Source of the DNA: an uncultured Hungatella sp.
GTDB taxonomy: Bacteria; Bacillota; Clostridia; Lachnospirales; Lachnospiraceae
Assembly: GCA_959018155.1 (NCBI GenBank)
Contig: CAUEKH010000033.1
Coordinates: forward strand, 1 to 13,141
Reading direction: 5' to 3'
Length of the DNA stretch: 13,141 nucleotides
Shown: piece after piece, positions 1-7,258 of the stretch
Position numbering within the stretch: position 1 is the first letter of the stretch
Layout of the letters: each line of letters begins with the position of its first letter
Notes under the pieces: generated by a model
What the model saw: the letters and a program-made list of their open reading frames with translations, nothing else
The model's database searches: none
What the model was told of the DNA's origin: nothing
Made by a program: the position numbers and the translations under genes

Positions 1-1425
1 AGTCAGCATCTTCTGGGCCTGATCAATGATGTGCTGGATATGTCGAAGATAGAAGAGGGAAAGCTGACGGTTGGACGGGATCCATTTTACCTTCAGCAGG
101 TGCTGGAATCGGTTACAGCCATCATTTTTCCACAGGCCACTACCCGGGGAATTGATTTTCACACGTCCCTGCAGGATGTAACGGAGGAAGAACTGATAGG
201 TGATTCTGTACGGGTCAGCCAGATTCTGCTCAACCTGATGTCAAATGCGGTAAAATTTACACCTGCGGGAGGCAAAGTCAGACTGGCGGTAAAAGGACTG
301 CCTGGTAAGAATAACAGGGTCAGGCTTCGATTCACGGTCAGCGATACGGGCCGGGGGATGAGCGAGGAGTTTCTGGCACGGCTTTACGAACCTTTTGAGC
401 AGGAACGTACGGGAGAAAATGGAAAATTTACCGGTACCGGTCTCGGAATGCCAATTACTAAGAATCTGGTGGAACTCCTGGGAGGCACCATCTCCGTGTC
501 CAGCCGCCTGGGAGAGGGAACAGTCTTTACCGTAGAACTGCCGTTCCATCTGGCGGAAGCACACGGACAGGAGGTAAAGTATCCGGCTATGGCCGCGCTG
601 AAGGTCCTGGTTACGGATAATGATCCGGATGACGGCATGTATACGTCCCTTCTGCTGGAACGGTTCGGTATCATGGCCAAACGGGTGCTCAGCGGTCATG
701 AGGCGGTGGAAGAGATCCGGACGGCCCATTACGCGGAGGAGGACTACGATGTGTGTCTGATAGACTGGCAGATGCCGGATATGGATGGGATCGAGATAAC
801 CCGGAAAATACGTGCTATCGTCGGACCGGATACACTTATCATCATTATTACTGCTTACGATTACAGCCAGATTGAGGCCGAGGCGAGGGAGGCGGGAGCC
901 AATCTCTTTCTGGCAAAGCCGCTGTTTGCCTCCTCACTGTATAACAGTCTTCTGTTTGCGGCGGGAACGGAGCGGATCATGCCGGTTCAGTCACCCGGCG
1001 AGACGCCGCCTAAGTCTCTTCTTGGCCGGAAATTCCTGTTGGCAGAGGATAACGACTTAAACGGGGAGATTGCGGAGGAACTGCTGCGGATGGCCGGAGC
1101 GCAGGTGCACTGGGTCAAAGATGGAAATGAGGCGCTGGAATGGTTCCTTTCCCCTGAAGGGCGCACGTGTGACGCTATCCTGATGGATATTCAGATGCCG
1201 GGTATGGATGGATACCAGGCGGCCAGGGCTATCCGCGCCGCGTCACGGGATAATGCGGCCAGTATTCCCATAATAGCCATGACAGCCAACGCATTCCGGG
1301 AGGACGTCACGGCAGCACTGGAGGCCGGGATGAATGCCCATATCGCAAAGCCTGTGGACGTGATTTATTTATATCAGGTGCTGGAGCAGTGCATGGAACA
1401 GAATAGCAGCGCGCCTGTTTCCTGA
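1..1425 (+). CDS. Hybrid sensor histidine kinase with two receiver domains (5' end missing)
   Basis: The frame is open from base 1, so the gene starts before the window; 474 C-terminal residues are visible. It begins in the second helix of a HisKA dimerisation domain (SQHLLGLINDVLDMSKIEEG), so the phospho-accepting His lies outside. The HATPase_c domain follows: N box with N78 and N82, G1 box D115-TGRG, G2 box G145-TGLG. Two receiver domains come next. REC1 (about 200-315) has phospho-acceptor D255, T284 and K306. REC2 (about 343-465) has acidic pair E349/D350, D396 and K450. REC1 has D206-N207 where an acidic pair is usual, which may weaken metal binding. The protein would autophosphorylate and pass phosphate to its receivers; no DNA-binding output domain is present. 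Its signal is unknown because the sensor part is not visible. Family assignment is secure. Confidence 0.93.
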   Translation, partial: SQHLLGLINDVLDMSKIEEGKLTVGRDPFYLQQVLESVTAIIFPQATTRGIDFHTSLQDVTEEELIGDSVRVSQILLNLMSNAVKFTPAGGKVRLAVKGLPGKNNRVRLRFTVSDTGRGMSEEFLARLYEPFEQERTGENGKFTGTGLGMPITKNLVELLGGTISVSSRLGEGTVFTVELPFHLAEAHGQEVKYPAMAALKVLVTDNDPDDGMYTSLLLERFGIMAKRVLSGHEAVEEIRTAHYAEEDYDVCLIDWQMPDMDGIEITRKIRAIVGPDTLIIIITAYDYSQIEAEAREAGANLFLAKPLFASSLYNSLLFAAGTERIMPVQSPGETPPKSLLGRKFLLAEDNDLNGEIAEELLRMAGAQVHWVKDGNEALEWFLSPEGRTCDAILMDIQMPGMDGYQAARAIRAASRDNAASIPIIAMTANAFREDVTAALEAGMNAHIAKPVDVIYLYQVLEQCMEQNSSAPVS

Positions 1426-1484
1426 ACGCGAAAGCCTTTCCCTGTATATCCTGTTAGTAACAGACAAATCAGGTGACACATATC

Positions 1485-1967
1485 ATGAAGGAAACAGGCT
1501 ATCGACGGGAAGCGGCTCTACAGTACGCCAGACAATGGGCTTTTGGAAGAAATCCACGGTATCTGGATTTTGAAAAAATGGGAGGCGACTGTACGAATTA
1601 TGCGTCACAGTGCATTTACGTCGGGAGCGGAGTCATGAATTACACGCCGGTGATGGGCTGGTATTACAACAGCAGTTATGACAGGACGCCGAGCTGGACC
1701 GGGGTTTCCTATCTGTACAATTTCCTGGTGGGAAATAAATCGGTCGGCCCCTATGCTGTGGAAACTAATCAGGCGGGGATCCAGCCGGGCGATATCGTAC
1801 AGCTGGGAAATAAGAGCGGATACTATCACAGCCCGGTGATTGTCGCGGTGGATGGGGGACGTATTTTCGTGGCCGCCCATAGTTTTGACGCTTACATGCG
1901 CCCTTTGGACTCCTATGTTTACGAGAAAGCCAGGTTTTTGCATATACAGGGAGTGAGGAGCTGGTAA
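1485..1967 (+). CDS. Putative amidase-domain protein (Amidase_6 type), 160 aa
   Basis: The protein resembles the Amidase_6 domain (PF12671) found in Clostridia, a papain/NlpC-like fold, and consists almost only of that domain. Family hallmarks visible are GGDCTNYASQC with candidate nucleophile C36, the SWTGVSYLYNFL segment (about 70-81), a QPGDIVQL strand (100-107), H115 in YYHSP as likely catalytic His, and a late AAHSFDAYMRPL segment. I chose ATG 1485 because AGGTG (1471-1475) lies 9 bases upstream; a GTG at 1473 in the same frame would add four residues but would overlap that site. There is no signal peptide or membrane segment, so it appears cytoplasmic unless exported by another route. 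It starts 59 bases after the kinase and may be co-transcribed. The substrate (peptide, cell-wall amide or other) cannot be read from sequence. Family call is good; function is weak. Confidence 0.85.
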   Translation: MKETGYRREAALQYARQWAFGRNPRYLDFEKMGGDCTNYASQCIYVGSGVMNYTPVMGWYYNSSYDRTPSWTGVSYLYNFLVGNKSVGPYAVETNQAGIQPGDIVQLGNKSGYYHSPVIVAVDGGRIFVAAHSFDAYMRPLDSYVYEKARFLHIQGVRSW

Positions 1968-2057
1968 GGCGTGGAGGCGGGAGGAAACCCAAACAAGAAA
2001 ACATATATTCTGAGGAAATTCAAAGAATTCAAGATAGAAAGGGGTGGATTTATAATA

Positions 2058-2816
2058 ATGAATCCAGAAATTCAGTTTGAAAAGTCAAATTCTGATTATA
2101 CTGGCTTGCAGGTACAGGAAATGCCATACGGTGAGATGGAGAACTGGTATGGCAGTAAACAGACATATTATCTTGATGTTATCACCGGTTTGGAGCCGGC
2201 GGAAGCTGCCGGGCCAGTGGCAGTCTTTATCCATGGAGGCGGCTTTACTGAGCCGTGTGATAAGCGTCAGGCATACATACCCATGTTTGCAAAGGAGTTG
2301 GTCAAGGCGGGGTATACCGTGATTTCTCCTGATTACCCGATATTTGTAAATGGAGAGGATCGTGACAGAGCAGTTGAAATAGGAATGGCAGACTGTTGTA
2401 AAAAGCCCGCACTGGCTGTTATGATGGTTGTGGACTATATTAAGAATCACGCTGAGCAGCTTCATGTTAATCCGAATCGGTTGGCCATTTTTGGAGGAAG
2501 TGCCGGAGGAATGACAGCATTCTACGCTGTGGCCTCCAGGCCATCTGCATTTTCTGCGTTTGTAAATCTGTGGGGGTCGCCGGCTGAATTGCCGAATATG
2601 ACAGGTTTTCCACCAGTACTGACTGTTCACGGAACAGAGGATGAGTTGGTTCCATTTGAGTTAGAACAGGCGGCACAGGCAGCGTTAGAAGATGCGGGCG
2701 TATCTCATGAGATGATTACTCTGAAGGGGTGCGGTCATACGCCTCTGGGTGAGTTTGACAGATATATGCCGCAAATCCTGAAGTTTCTTGAGAAGAATGT
2801 GAGCGGATGCAGATAG
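2058..2816 (+). CDS. Alpha/beta-hydrolase esterase/lipase-like protein, 252 aa
   Basis: A single-domain cytoplasmic alpha/beta hydrolase of the BD-FAE/COG0657 esterase type. Visible elements are the oxyanion-hole motif HGGGF (59-63), the nucleophile elbow GGSAGG with S148, D195 in HGTEDELVPF as acid, and H227 in GCGHTPLG as base, giving a complete Ser-Asp-His triad. Such enzymes hydrolyse carboxyl esters, often acetyl or short-acyl groups on sugars; here deacylation of an imported glycan is only a guess. I chose ATG 2058 because GGGGTGG (2041-2047) sits 10 bases upstream. An earlier in-frame GTG at 1971 would add 29 residues that do not look like family sequence. The 90-base gap after the amidase gene holds no other gene. 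A strong terminator follows within 12 bases. Codons look somewhat richer in A/T than in the neighbours, by eye only. Confidence 0.88.
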   Translation: MNPEIQFEKSNSDYTGLQVQEMPYGEMENWYGSKQTYYLDVITGLEPAEAAGPVAVFIHGGGFTEPCDKRQAYIPMFAKELVKAGYTVISPDYPIFVNGEDRDRAVEIGMADCCKKPALAVMMVVDYIKNHAEQLHVNPNRLAIFGGSAGGMTAFYAVASRPSAFSAFVNLWGSPAELPNMTGFPPVLTVHGTEDELVPFELEQAAQAALEDAGVSHEMITLKGCGHTPLGEFDRYMPQILKFLEKNVSGCR

Positions 2817-2827
2817 AAATAACTGTA

Positions 2828-2874
2828 AAAAAGTAATATCCGACCCTCAATAAATGGGCCGGATATTACTTTTT
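2828..2874. terminator. Bidirectional intrinsic terminator between convergent genes
   Basis: A perfect 15-bp inverted repeat (2828-2842 with 2860-2874) pairs AAAAAGTAATATCCG with its complement. The stem can extend inward by CCC/GGG across an A-C mismatch, leaving a short loop. The A-run on one side and T-run on the other give a U-tract in either direction, so it can end the esterase transcript (+) and the binding-protein transcript (-). Confidence 0.93.
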
Positions 2875-2921
2875 CAGCAGGGAGGAACTACGAAAGCCCC
2901 TTTTTATGAAATGTAGAAGGA

Positions 2922-4343
2922 TTACTTATTCTCTTCGATTACTTCGTTTCCCCGTTCCATCAGTTTCGCAACGGTGTCGTCTAAGGACTGGGAGCCGAGT
3001 AAGTATTTATCTGTCTCTTCTGTTAAAATGCTGTCGATTTCACTCTGATATTCAGGTGTGAATTCTTCATAGCTGTCTACCCATTTTGGATCCTGCATAA
3101 TGGCTGATAAGGCATCGACATCGACCTTGTCGGTGAAATCCTTGATAATTGCGTTGACACTGTCCATCTTATTGGAATCTTTCGCGTTTGAGATGAACAT
3201 ACCTTTGATATTGACGCCCTCTGTGGTCCAGAAACGGAGGAAATCATAGGCTTCCTTCGGGTGCTCGGAGGTCTTTGCAATCGAGAACATGGTACCGGCT
3301 GCTACATTGTAGTGTTCGCCGTCTTTGTCCCAGAGCGGCTGGCGGGCAAAGGTTGTGGTGAACTGCGGGGAGTACTTTTCATTGCCGATATCACTCAGCA
3401 TGAAGGTTCCCATCGGCAGCATGGCGATATTTCCATTAAAGAACTGATCTCTGTAGTTCATATTTAAGGATTTAACATCAGCTAACGGCACGGAGCATTT
3501 ATCTGTGTTCTCTAAATCATAGCGGTACTGAAGGAATTTTGCAAAATCAGGATTGGCGAAGGTTAAAGTTTTATCTTCATTGAAGTAGCTGCTTCCCTTC
3601 TTACCACTGGTGATGCCCCAGAGATTGCAGTTTCCCCAGGAGTGGAAGTAAGAGCCGTATTTCGTGTCAGCGCCGCTTCCGGAGGTCAGTTTCATCGCAT
3701 AGTCGCGGTAATCATCCCAGGTCCAGTCGAGAGATGGAACCGGGAGCCCGGCTTCATCTAACATATCCTTGTTAATCAGAATGAGATTGTATTTCATTTC
3801 ACCAGGAATTCCATAGGTTTTTCCGTCTACAGGAATGATAACGTTGTAGGCGTCTTCTGCTGCTACGCCTTCTTCGGCAAAAAAGTCGTCTAATGGGAGA
3901 TAGGATCCGGAGACGGCGCGCACGGTATAATCGGCATAATTAGAAGCCATCAAAATATCAATCGGTTCCCCGCCCATCAGCATGATATCGGTCTTTGTTA
4001 AGTAATCCTTGCTGTTCATGTCGCCTACATAATCAAACTGAACCGTCACATTTGGATGAAGCTTCTTATATTCTTCAGCCACCTTCTGGTTTGCCGCGTC
4101 GTGGTTCGTCTGCCAGCTTACAAAGCGGAGGGTAACGGGTTCTCCGCTGTCATCTGCAGCGGCGGTTGTGTCGGCTGCTGTCGTGCCGGATTCAGCGCCG
4201 GTAGTGGCTGCGGCCTCGGTTTTGGCGGTTTCTGTTTTGGAAGTTTCTGTGGAGGCGCCTTTGCCGCCGGAACAGCCGGCCAGCAGAGAGGCGGCCATGG
4301 CAGAGGCCATGATGAGACTTGTTGCTTTTCTGTTGATTTTCAT
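2922..4343 (-). CDS. ABC transporter sugar-binding lipoprotein (extracellular solute-binding protein, family 1)
   Basis: A 473-residue substrate-binding protein of a CUT1-type carbohydrate ABC importer. A lipoprotein signal peptide is clear: basic MKINRK, hydrophobic stretch, lipobox LAGC with C24 as the lipidated residue. Residues 25 to about 68 form a Thr/Ala/Glu-rich, low-complexity tether. The SBP_bac_1 fold follows, starting at VTLRFVSW, with aromatic-rich segments typical of sugar binding. It would be anchored on the outer face of the membrane and deliver oligosaccharide to the two permeases encoded upstream. The start is set by AAGGGG (4353-4358 on the + coordinates) 9 bases before ATG. 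It is the last gene of its operon, 82 bases after the second permease, whereas many CUT1 operons put it first. The ligand cannot be told from sequence; the neighbourhood suggests an acidic oligosaccharide. Confidence 0.93.
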   Translation of the reverse strand: MKINRKATSLIMASAMAASLLAGCSGGKGASTETSKTETAKTEAAATTGAESGTTAADTTAAADDSGEPVTLRFVSWQTNHDAANQKVAEEYKKLHPNVTVQFDYVGDMNSKDYLTKTDIMLMGGEPIDILMASNYADYTVRAVSGSYLPLDDFFAEEGVAAEDAYNVIIPVDGKTYGIPGEMKYNLILINKDMLDEAGLPVPSLDWTWDDYRDYAMKLTSGSGADTKYGSYFHSWGNCNLWGITSGKKGSSYFNEDKTLTFANPDFAKFLQYRYDLENTDKCSVPLADVKSLNMNYRDQFFNGNIAMLPMGTFMLSDIGNEKYSPQFTTTFARQPLWDKDGEHYNVAAGTMFSIAKTSEHPKEAYDFLRFWTTEGVNIKGMFISNAKDSNKMDSVNAIIKDFTDKVDVDALSAIMQDPKWVDSYEEFTPEYQSEIDSILTEETDKYLLGSQSLDDTVAKLMERGNEVIEENK

Positions 4344-4381
4344 AATATGTTTCCCCTTTCACATAAATAGTGTATTTGCAA

Positions 4382-4400
4382 CACCACGGAATCTGTGGTG
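4382..4400 (-). other. Small hairpin in the permease/binding-protein gap
   Basis: CACCAC and GTGGTG form a 6-bp stem with a 7-base loop in the 82-base gap between the second permease and the binding-protein gene. No U-run follows on the minus strand, so it does not look like a terminator. It could mark mRNA processing or stabilise the binding-protein transcript; this is inference. Confidence 0.4.
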
Positions 4401-4425
4401 ATGACTGCTGTTTCCAATACGTTTC

Positions 4426-5268
4426 TCACCCTTTAACCGCGCCGGAGGCAATTCCGTCAATGATGTAGCGCTGGCCGAACAGAAACAGGATAATAAGCGG
4501 CAGGGTGGCAGATACAGCCGCCGCCATGGTCAGCGAGTAGATACTTCCTGATTCTGAGGCAAATAATTTCATGCCCAGCTGTATGGTAAATAAGTGACGG
4601 TTGCTTAAAAAGATAAGCGGCATCTGGTAATCGTTCCAGGTCCAGACGAATTTCAGCACGGCCAGCGTGGCGATGGACGGTTTGATAAGCGGCAGGATAA
4701 TCTGGAAGAAGATTCTTAAATGATCGGCGCCGTCGATTCTGGCGGATTCACAGAGGGAATCAGGAATGCCCATCATTGCCTGTCTTAAAAGGAATACGCC
4801 GTAGATACTGAACATGGTCATGAGGATTAAGCCGAGATGAGTGTTGTAAAGTCCCATTTTCTGCATGATAACGAAACGGCTGACAATCATAACCTGAGGC
4901 GGAATCATCATGGTTGCCAGATAGACCAGGAATAACTGATCGCGGCCTTTCCATCTGATTTTAGTAAAACCGTATGCGCCCAGTGCAGATACAAGTATTT
5001 GGAAAATTGTGGAAAGTATTGTAATTTTAATACTGTTCCAGTAGTACATACCAAAATTGTACTGCGGCCCCCAGACCTCTTTATAGTTATCAAATCCTAC
5101 GAAGGTTTTGGGAATCCACTGGATAGGAAAGCTGAATACCTCGTTTTCCACTTTAAATGAGGTGGATATCATCCAGGCCAGAGGAGCCAGCATTGTAAAA
5201 CCTACGATGAATAACAGTACGGTGAAGATAATTTTGTGAATCTGAATTTTTTTCCCTGCGATATACAT
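4426..5268 (-). CDS. Carbohydrate ABC transporter permease, MalG-like (CUT1), 280 aa
   Basis: An inner-membrane permease of a CUT1 sugar importer. It has the family layout: a short N-terminal cytoplasmic stretch, a first membrane helix at about 13-34, an extracytoplasmic loop, then five more hydrophobic segments. The EAA loop that docks on the ATPase is visible at about 174-197 (ESARIDGADHLRIFF, ending near P193). The end, IDGIASGAVKG, is the usual MalG/AraQ-type C-terminus. GGGAGG lies about 8 bases before ATG 5268. It starts 16 bases after the stop of the first permease and forms the heterodimeric channel with it. No ATPase gene is present here, so a shared MsmK/MsiK-type ATPase encoded elsewhere is expected from family knowledge. 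Length is normal for the family. Confidence 0.95.
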   Translation of the reverse strand: MYIAGKKIQIHKIIFTVLLFIVGFTMLAPLAWMISTSFKVENEVFSFPIQWIPKTFVGFDNYKEVWGPQYNFGMYYWNSIKITILSTIFQILVSALGAYGFTKIRWKGRDQLFLVYLATMMIPPQVMIVSRFVIMQKMGLYNTHLGLILMTMFSIYGVFLLRQAMMGIPDSLCESARIDGADHLRIFFQIILPLIKPSIATLAVLKFVWTWNDYQMPLIFLSNRHLFTIQLGMKLFASESGSIYSLTMAAAVSATLPLIILFLFGQRYIIDGIASGAVKG

Positions 5269-5284
5269 TTTCTGGTCCTCCCTT

Positions 5285-6226
5285 CTATTCGTTTGTAAAT
5301 CGGTCCTGGAACTTCCACTGTACGAGAGTTACGGCGAAAATCAGGATAAACAGCGCCCAGGCCAGTGCACAGGCGTACCCCATCTTGAAGTCTGTAAATG
5401 CCGTCTTATAGATGTAGTAGGCCATTACAGAGGTAGAGTTGCCGGGACCGCCGTTGGTTAATACGCTGATTAAGTCGAAGACCTTGAAAGAGCCGATAAT
5501 TCCCATAATAGCCAGGAAGAAGGTGGTCGGCCTGACCTGTGGTACTGTAATATAGATGAACTGTTTGATACTGGAAGCGCCGTCAATCTGTGCTGCTTCA
5601 TATAAGTCGAGAGGTACGTTTTTCAGTCCGGACATATAAACTGCCACGTAGTACCCCACCTGGGTCCAGATGTTGATCATCATGATGGCTACCAGCGCCC
5701 ACTTGCCGTCTACCAGCCATTTGGGCGGATTGGAAATGCCGATGGACCTTAAAAATTCATTGACCGGGCCGTAGCTGGGCTGCAGCATGACCTGCCATAC
5801 GGTACAGACTGCCACAACGCTGGCGATATACGGTATGAAAATCATGATGCGGACGGCTGTGCCTCCATACATATGCCGGTTGATCAAATCTGCCAGAATC
5901 AGGCCGAGGACTAAAAGTACGGGGACTGTCACGGCGGTAAACAGAATATTGTTTCGGAACGAAACGATGAACCAGTCATCTTTAAATAATTTTAAGTAAT
6001 TGGTAAGCCCGGTAAATTTGATGGCCCCCCAGCCTTTTAAAAAGTTCCATTCCGAAAAACTGATACCCAGTGACATGATAACCGGAATTAATATGAAGAT
6101 AAGAAATCCGATGAACCCCGGAAGAATAAAACAGATTCCGGTCAGAGTCTCTTTGCGCCGCGCCCGCTTCTTTAAACGTAAGATTTCGGACTGGACATCC
6201 GACGCTTTCGTTGAGTTAGATGTCAT
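5285..6226 (-). CDS. Carbohydrate ABC transporter permease, MalF/UgpA-like (CUT1), 313 aa
   Basis: The first gene of the ABC operon. It encodes the partner permease of the heterodimeric membrane channel. A basic, cytoplasmic N-terminus (LRLKKRARRKE) precedes about six membrane segments, the first near residues 28-52. The EAA motif is visible at 210-229 (EAAQIDGASSIKQF to P229), followed by a LTNGGPGNSTSVMAYYIY segment that is characteristic of UgpA/LacF-like subunits. A GGGGGA ribosome-binding site lies about 9 bases upstream of ATG 6226. The 16-base gap to the next permease implies co-transcription. The 273-base upstream region is shared with the divergent sensor gene and carries repeated TTGTGCA-like boxes that probably control the operon. 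Length and motifs are ordinary for the family. Confidence 0.95.
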   Translation of the reverse strand: MTSNSTKASDVQSEILRLKKRARRKETLTGICFILPGFIGFLIFILIPVIMSLGISFSEWNFLKGWGAIKFTGLTNYLKLFKDDWFIVSFRNNILFTAVTVPVLLVLGLILADLINRHMYGGTAVRIMIFIPYIASVVAVCTVWQVMLQPSYGPVNEFLRSIGISNPPKWLVDGKWALVAIMMINIWTQVGYYVAVYMSGLKNVPLDLYEAAQIDGASSIKQFIYITVPQVRPTTFFLAIMGIIGSFKVFDLISVLTNGGPGNSTSVMAYYIYKTAFTDFKMGYACALAWALFILIFAVTLVQWKFQDRFTNE

Positions 6227-6246
6227 AATACGATTCCCCCAATCTT

Positions 6247-6324
6247 AATTGTGCAAAACAACGAATTGTGTAAAATGTGCAATTCACATTTCGTTTTATC
6301 ATGTAATCAGTCTAATATGCACAA
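6247..6324. repeat. Cluster of TTGTGCA-like boxes upstream of the ABC operon (possible operators)
   Basis: Two 12-base direct repeats, AATTGTGCAAAA (6247-6258) and AATTGTGTAAAA (6264-6275), differ at one base and start 17 bases apart. A third related box, ATGTGCA, is at 6275-6281, and an inverted TTGTGCA is at 6318-6324. In addition, GAATTG (6263-6268) and CAATTC (6280-6285) form an inverted repeat. Spaced direct repeats are typical of AraC-family binding sites, so the divergent sensor/regulator is a candidate to bind here. That binding is inferred only. Confidence 0.5.
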
Positions 6325-6329
6325 ATAAA

Positions 6330-6358
6330 AAAGTAAAGTTGACAATTATTCCAGTCAA
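6330..6358 (-). promoter_or_regulatory. Possible promoter of the ABC operon
   Basis: On the minus strand TTGACT (6358-6353) is followed after 17 bases by TACTTT (6335-6330), a fair sigma-A-like pair. The resulting leader would be about 95-100 bases and would contain the TTGTGCA-like boxes. The -10 is only a partial match, and the surrounding A/T-rich DNA offers other weak options. Confidence 0.35.
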
Positions 6359-6398
6359 TGAAATTAGTAAGGTATTGTACAAATGTCATTTCCAACCA

Positions 6399-6428
6399 TT
6401 GACATTCCATTTTACCATCCATTATTAT
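6399..6428 (+). promoter_or_regulatory. Sigma-A promoter for the AraC sensor-sulfatase unit
   Basis: A perfect -35 TTGACA (6399-6404) is followed after 18 bases by TATTAT (6423-6428), a five-of-six -10. Transcription would start near 6435, leaving a leader of about 65 bases before the AAGGAGG site (6487-6493) of the sensor gene. A second perfect TTGACA lies exactly 60 bases upstream (6339-6344) but lacks a good -10 at normal spacing. Confidence 0.65.
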
Positions 6429-6499
6429 GGTGATATCTTACAATTAACAAAGGGGTTATAAGCATAACATATAAAAAAACAGCAGGAAGGAGGAAAATA

Positions 6500-7243
6500 A
6501 TGGATAAAATAGCAAAAAAAGATTTCCTGTCATTCGCATCGACCTACATAGCCATTATTCTTCTCGTCCTGATCTGCTTAGTGCCGGTCTGCCGCGCATT
6601 TGAACATTCTGAGCAGGAGAGGGCGCTTCAGGAGATACGGGATTATGCCGTCAGTTCCCTTCGGGAGCTGAACGCAAGAGAACTGTCTATTTTCAATACG
6701 ACGAGAAATTTATACAGTGACAGTGAATTCCGCAGTCTCTATTACAGCAGCACAAGGGGAACGGATAATTCCCTGTTCTATGATATGACGCAGCTTCAGA
6801 AGCGGATGAGACTCTACTATCTGAATATTTCCGACGTTCAGGATGTCCTGGTCTATTTGCCGAAGTTTGACTATGTCCTGACGGAAAATTATATTTTTGA
6901 TAACAGGGAGCAGTTTTATTCCTATGTAACCTCTGAAAAGTATGAGGAGGAAAAGGACTGGCTGAGCGGATTTCCGAAGGATAATTCGGGGCTGTATCTG
7001 TACAGTGATACGCTGTCGAACCGCCTGGCTTCTCAAAAGGAGTGGGAGAGTATGGCATTGTCATACTATTTTCCCATGTACGGCGATGCCAATATCCGGA
7101 TGCTCGTCATTGTTCTGCTGGATCCGGATGCTGTGGCTAAAAGCTTCTTTGCGGCGCCGGTCCTGGAATACGGGTATTCTGTGCTGACCGATTCAGATGG
7201 AAATGTTCTGGCCTGTCATAACTATGATGGCGGCCCGGTGTAG
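6500..7243 (+). CDS. N-terminal fragment: membrane helix and extracellular sensor part of the AraC-type regulator
   Basis: This 247-residue piece starts at ATG 6500 with AAGGAGG (6487-6493) 6 bases upstream, an excellent start. It has a short basic cytoplasmic tail (MDKIAKK), one strongly hydrophobic helix at about 12-31, then roughly 215 extracellular residues rich in aromatic and acidic positions. The region around LQKRMRLYYLNISDVQDVLVYLP resembles the Cache-like sensor domains of this regulator class. It ends at the in-frame TAG before the second membrane helix. Alone it would be an anchored extracellular domain without any output. The signal is presumably a sugar bound directly or via the binding protein; that is inference from the neighbourhood. 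Confidence 0.65.
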   Translation: MDKIAKKDFLSFASTYIAIILLVLICLVPVCRAFEHSEQERALQEIRDYAVSSLRELNARELSIFNTTRNLYSDSEFRSLYYSSTRGTDNSLFYDMTQLQKRMRLYYLNISDVQDVLVYLPKFDYVLTENYIFDNREQFYSYVTSEKYEEEKDWLSGFPKDNSGLYLYSDTLSNRLASQKEWESMALSYYFPMYGDANIRMLVIVLLDPDAVAKSFFAAPVLEYGYSVLTDSDGNVLACHNYDGGPV

Positions 7244-7258
7244 GAAGGAACGTATGAG

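Noticed and set aside
241..729. 162-codon minus-strand open frame inside the histidine kinase
   Set aside because: Antisense shadow of clear HATPase/receiver sequence with no recognisable product.
1451..1463. Short palindrome CTGTTA-G-TAACAG after the kinase gene
   Set aside because: Only 6-bp arms with a 1-base centre and no U-run; too short to call a terminator, and no second copy to support an operator.
4056..4370. Gly/Cys-rich 104-codon plus-strand open frame
   Set aside because: Antisense to the signal peptide and Ala/Thr-rich tether of the binding protein; its composition merely mirrors that repeat.
6284..6299. Possible CcpA cre site in the ABC operon leader
   Set aside because: Around the central CG too many consensus positions mismatch on both strands.
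6249..6461. 70-codon plus-strand open frame in the divergent control region
   Set aside because: Lies across the promoters and repeat boxes, has no Shine-Dalgarno site and a random-looking composition.
7241..7243. TAG as pyrrolysine or general amber read-through codon
   Set aside because: TAG ends the esterase and this same frame at normal places, no downstream stem-loop of the expected type was evident, and AraC regulators are not a known recoded family.
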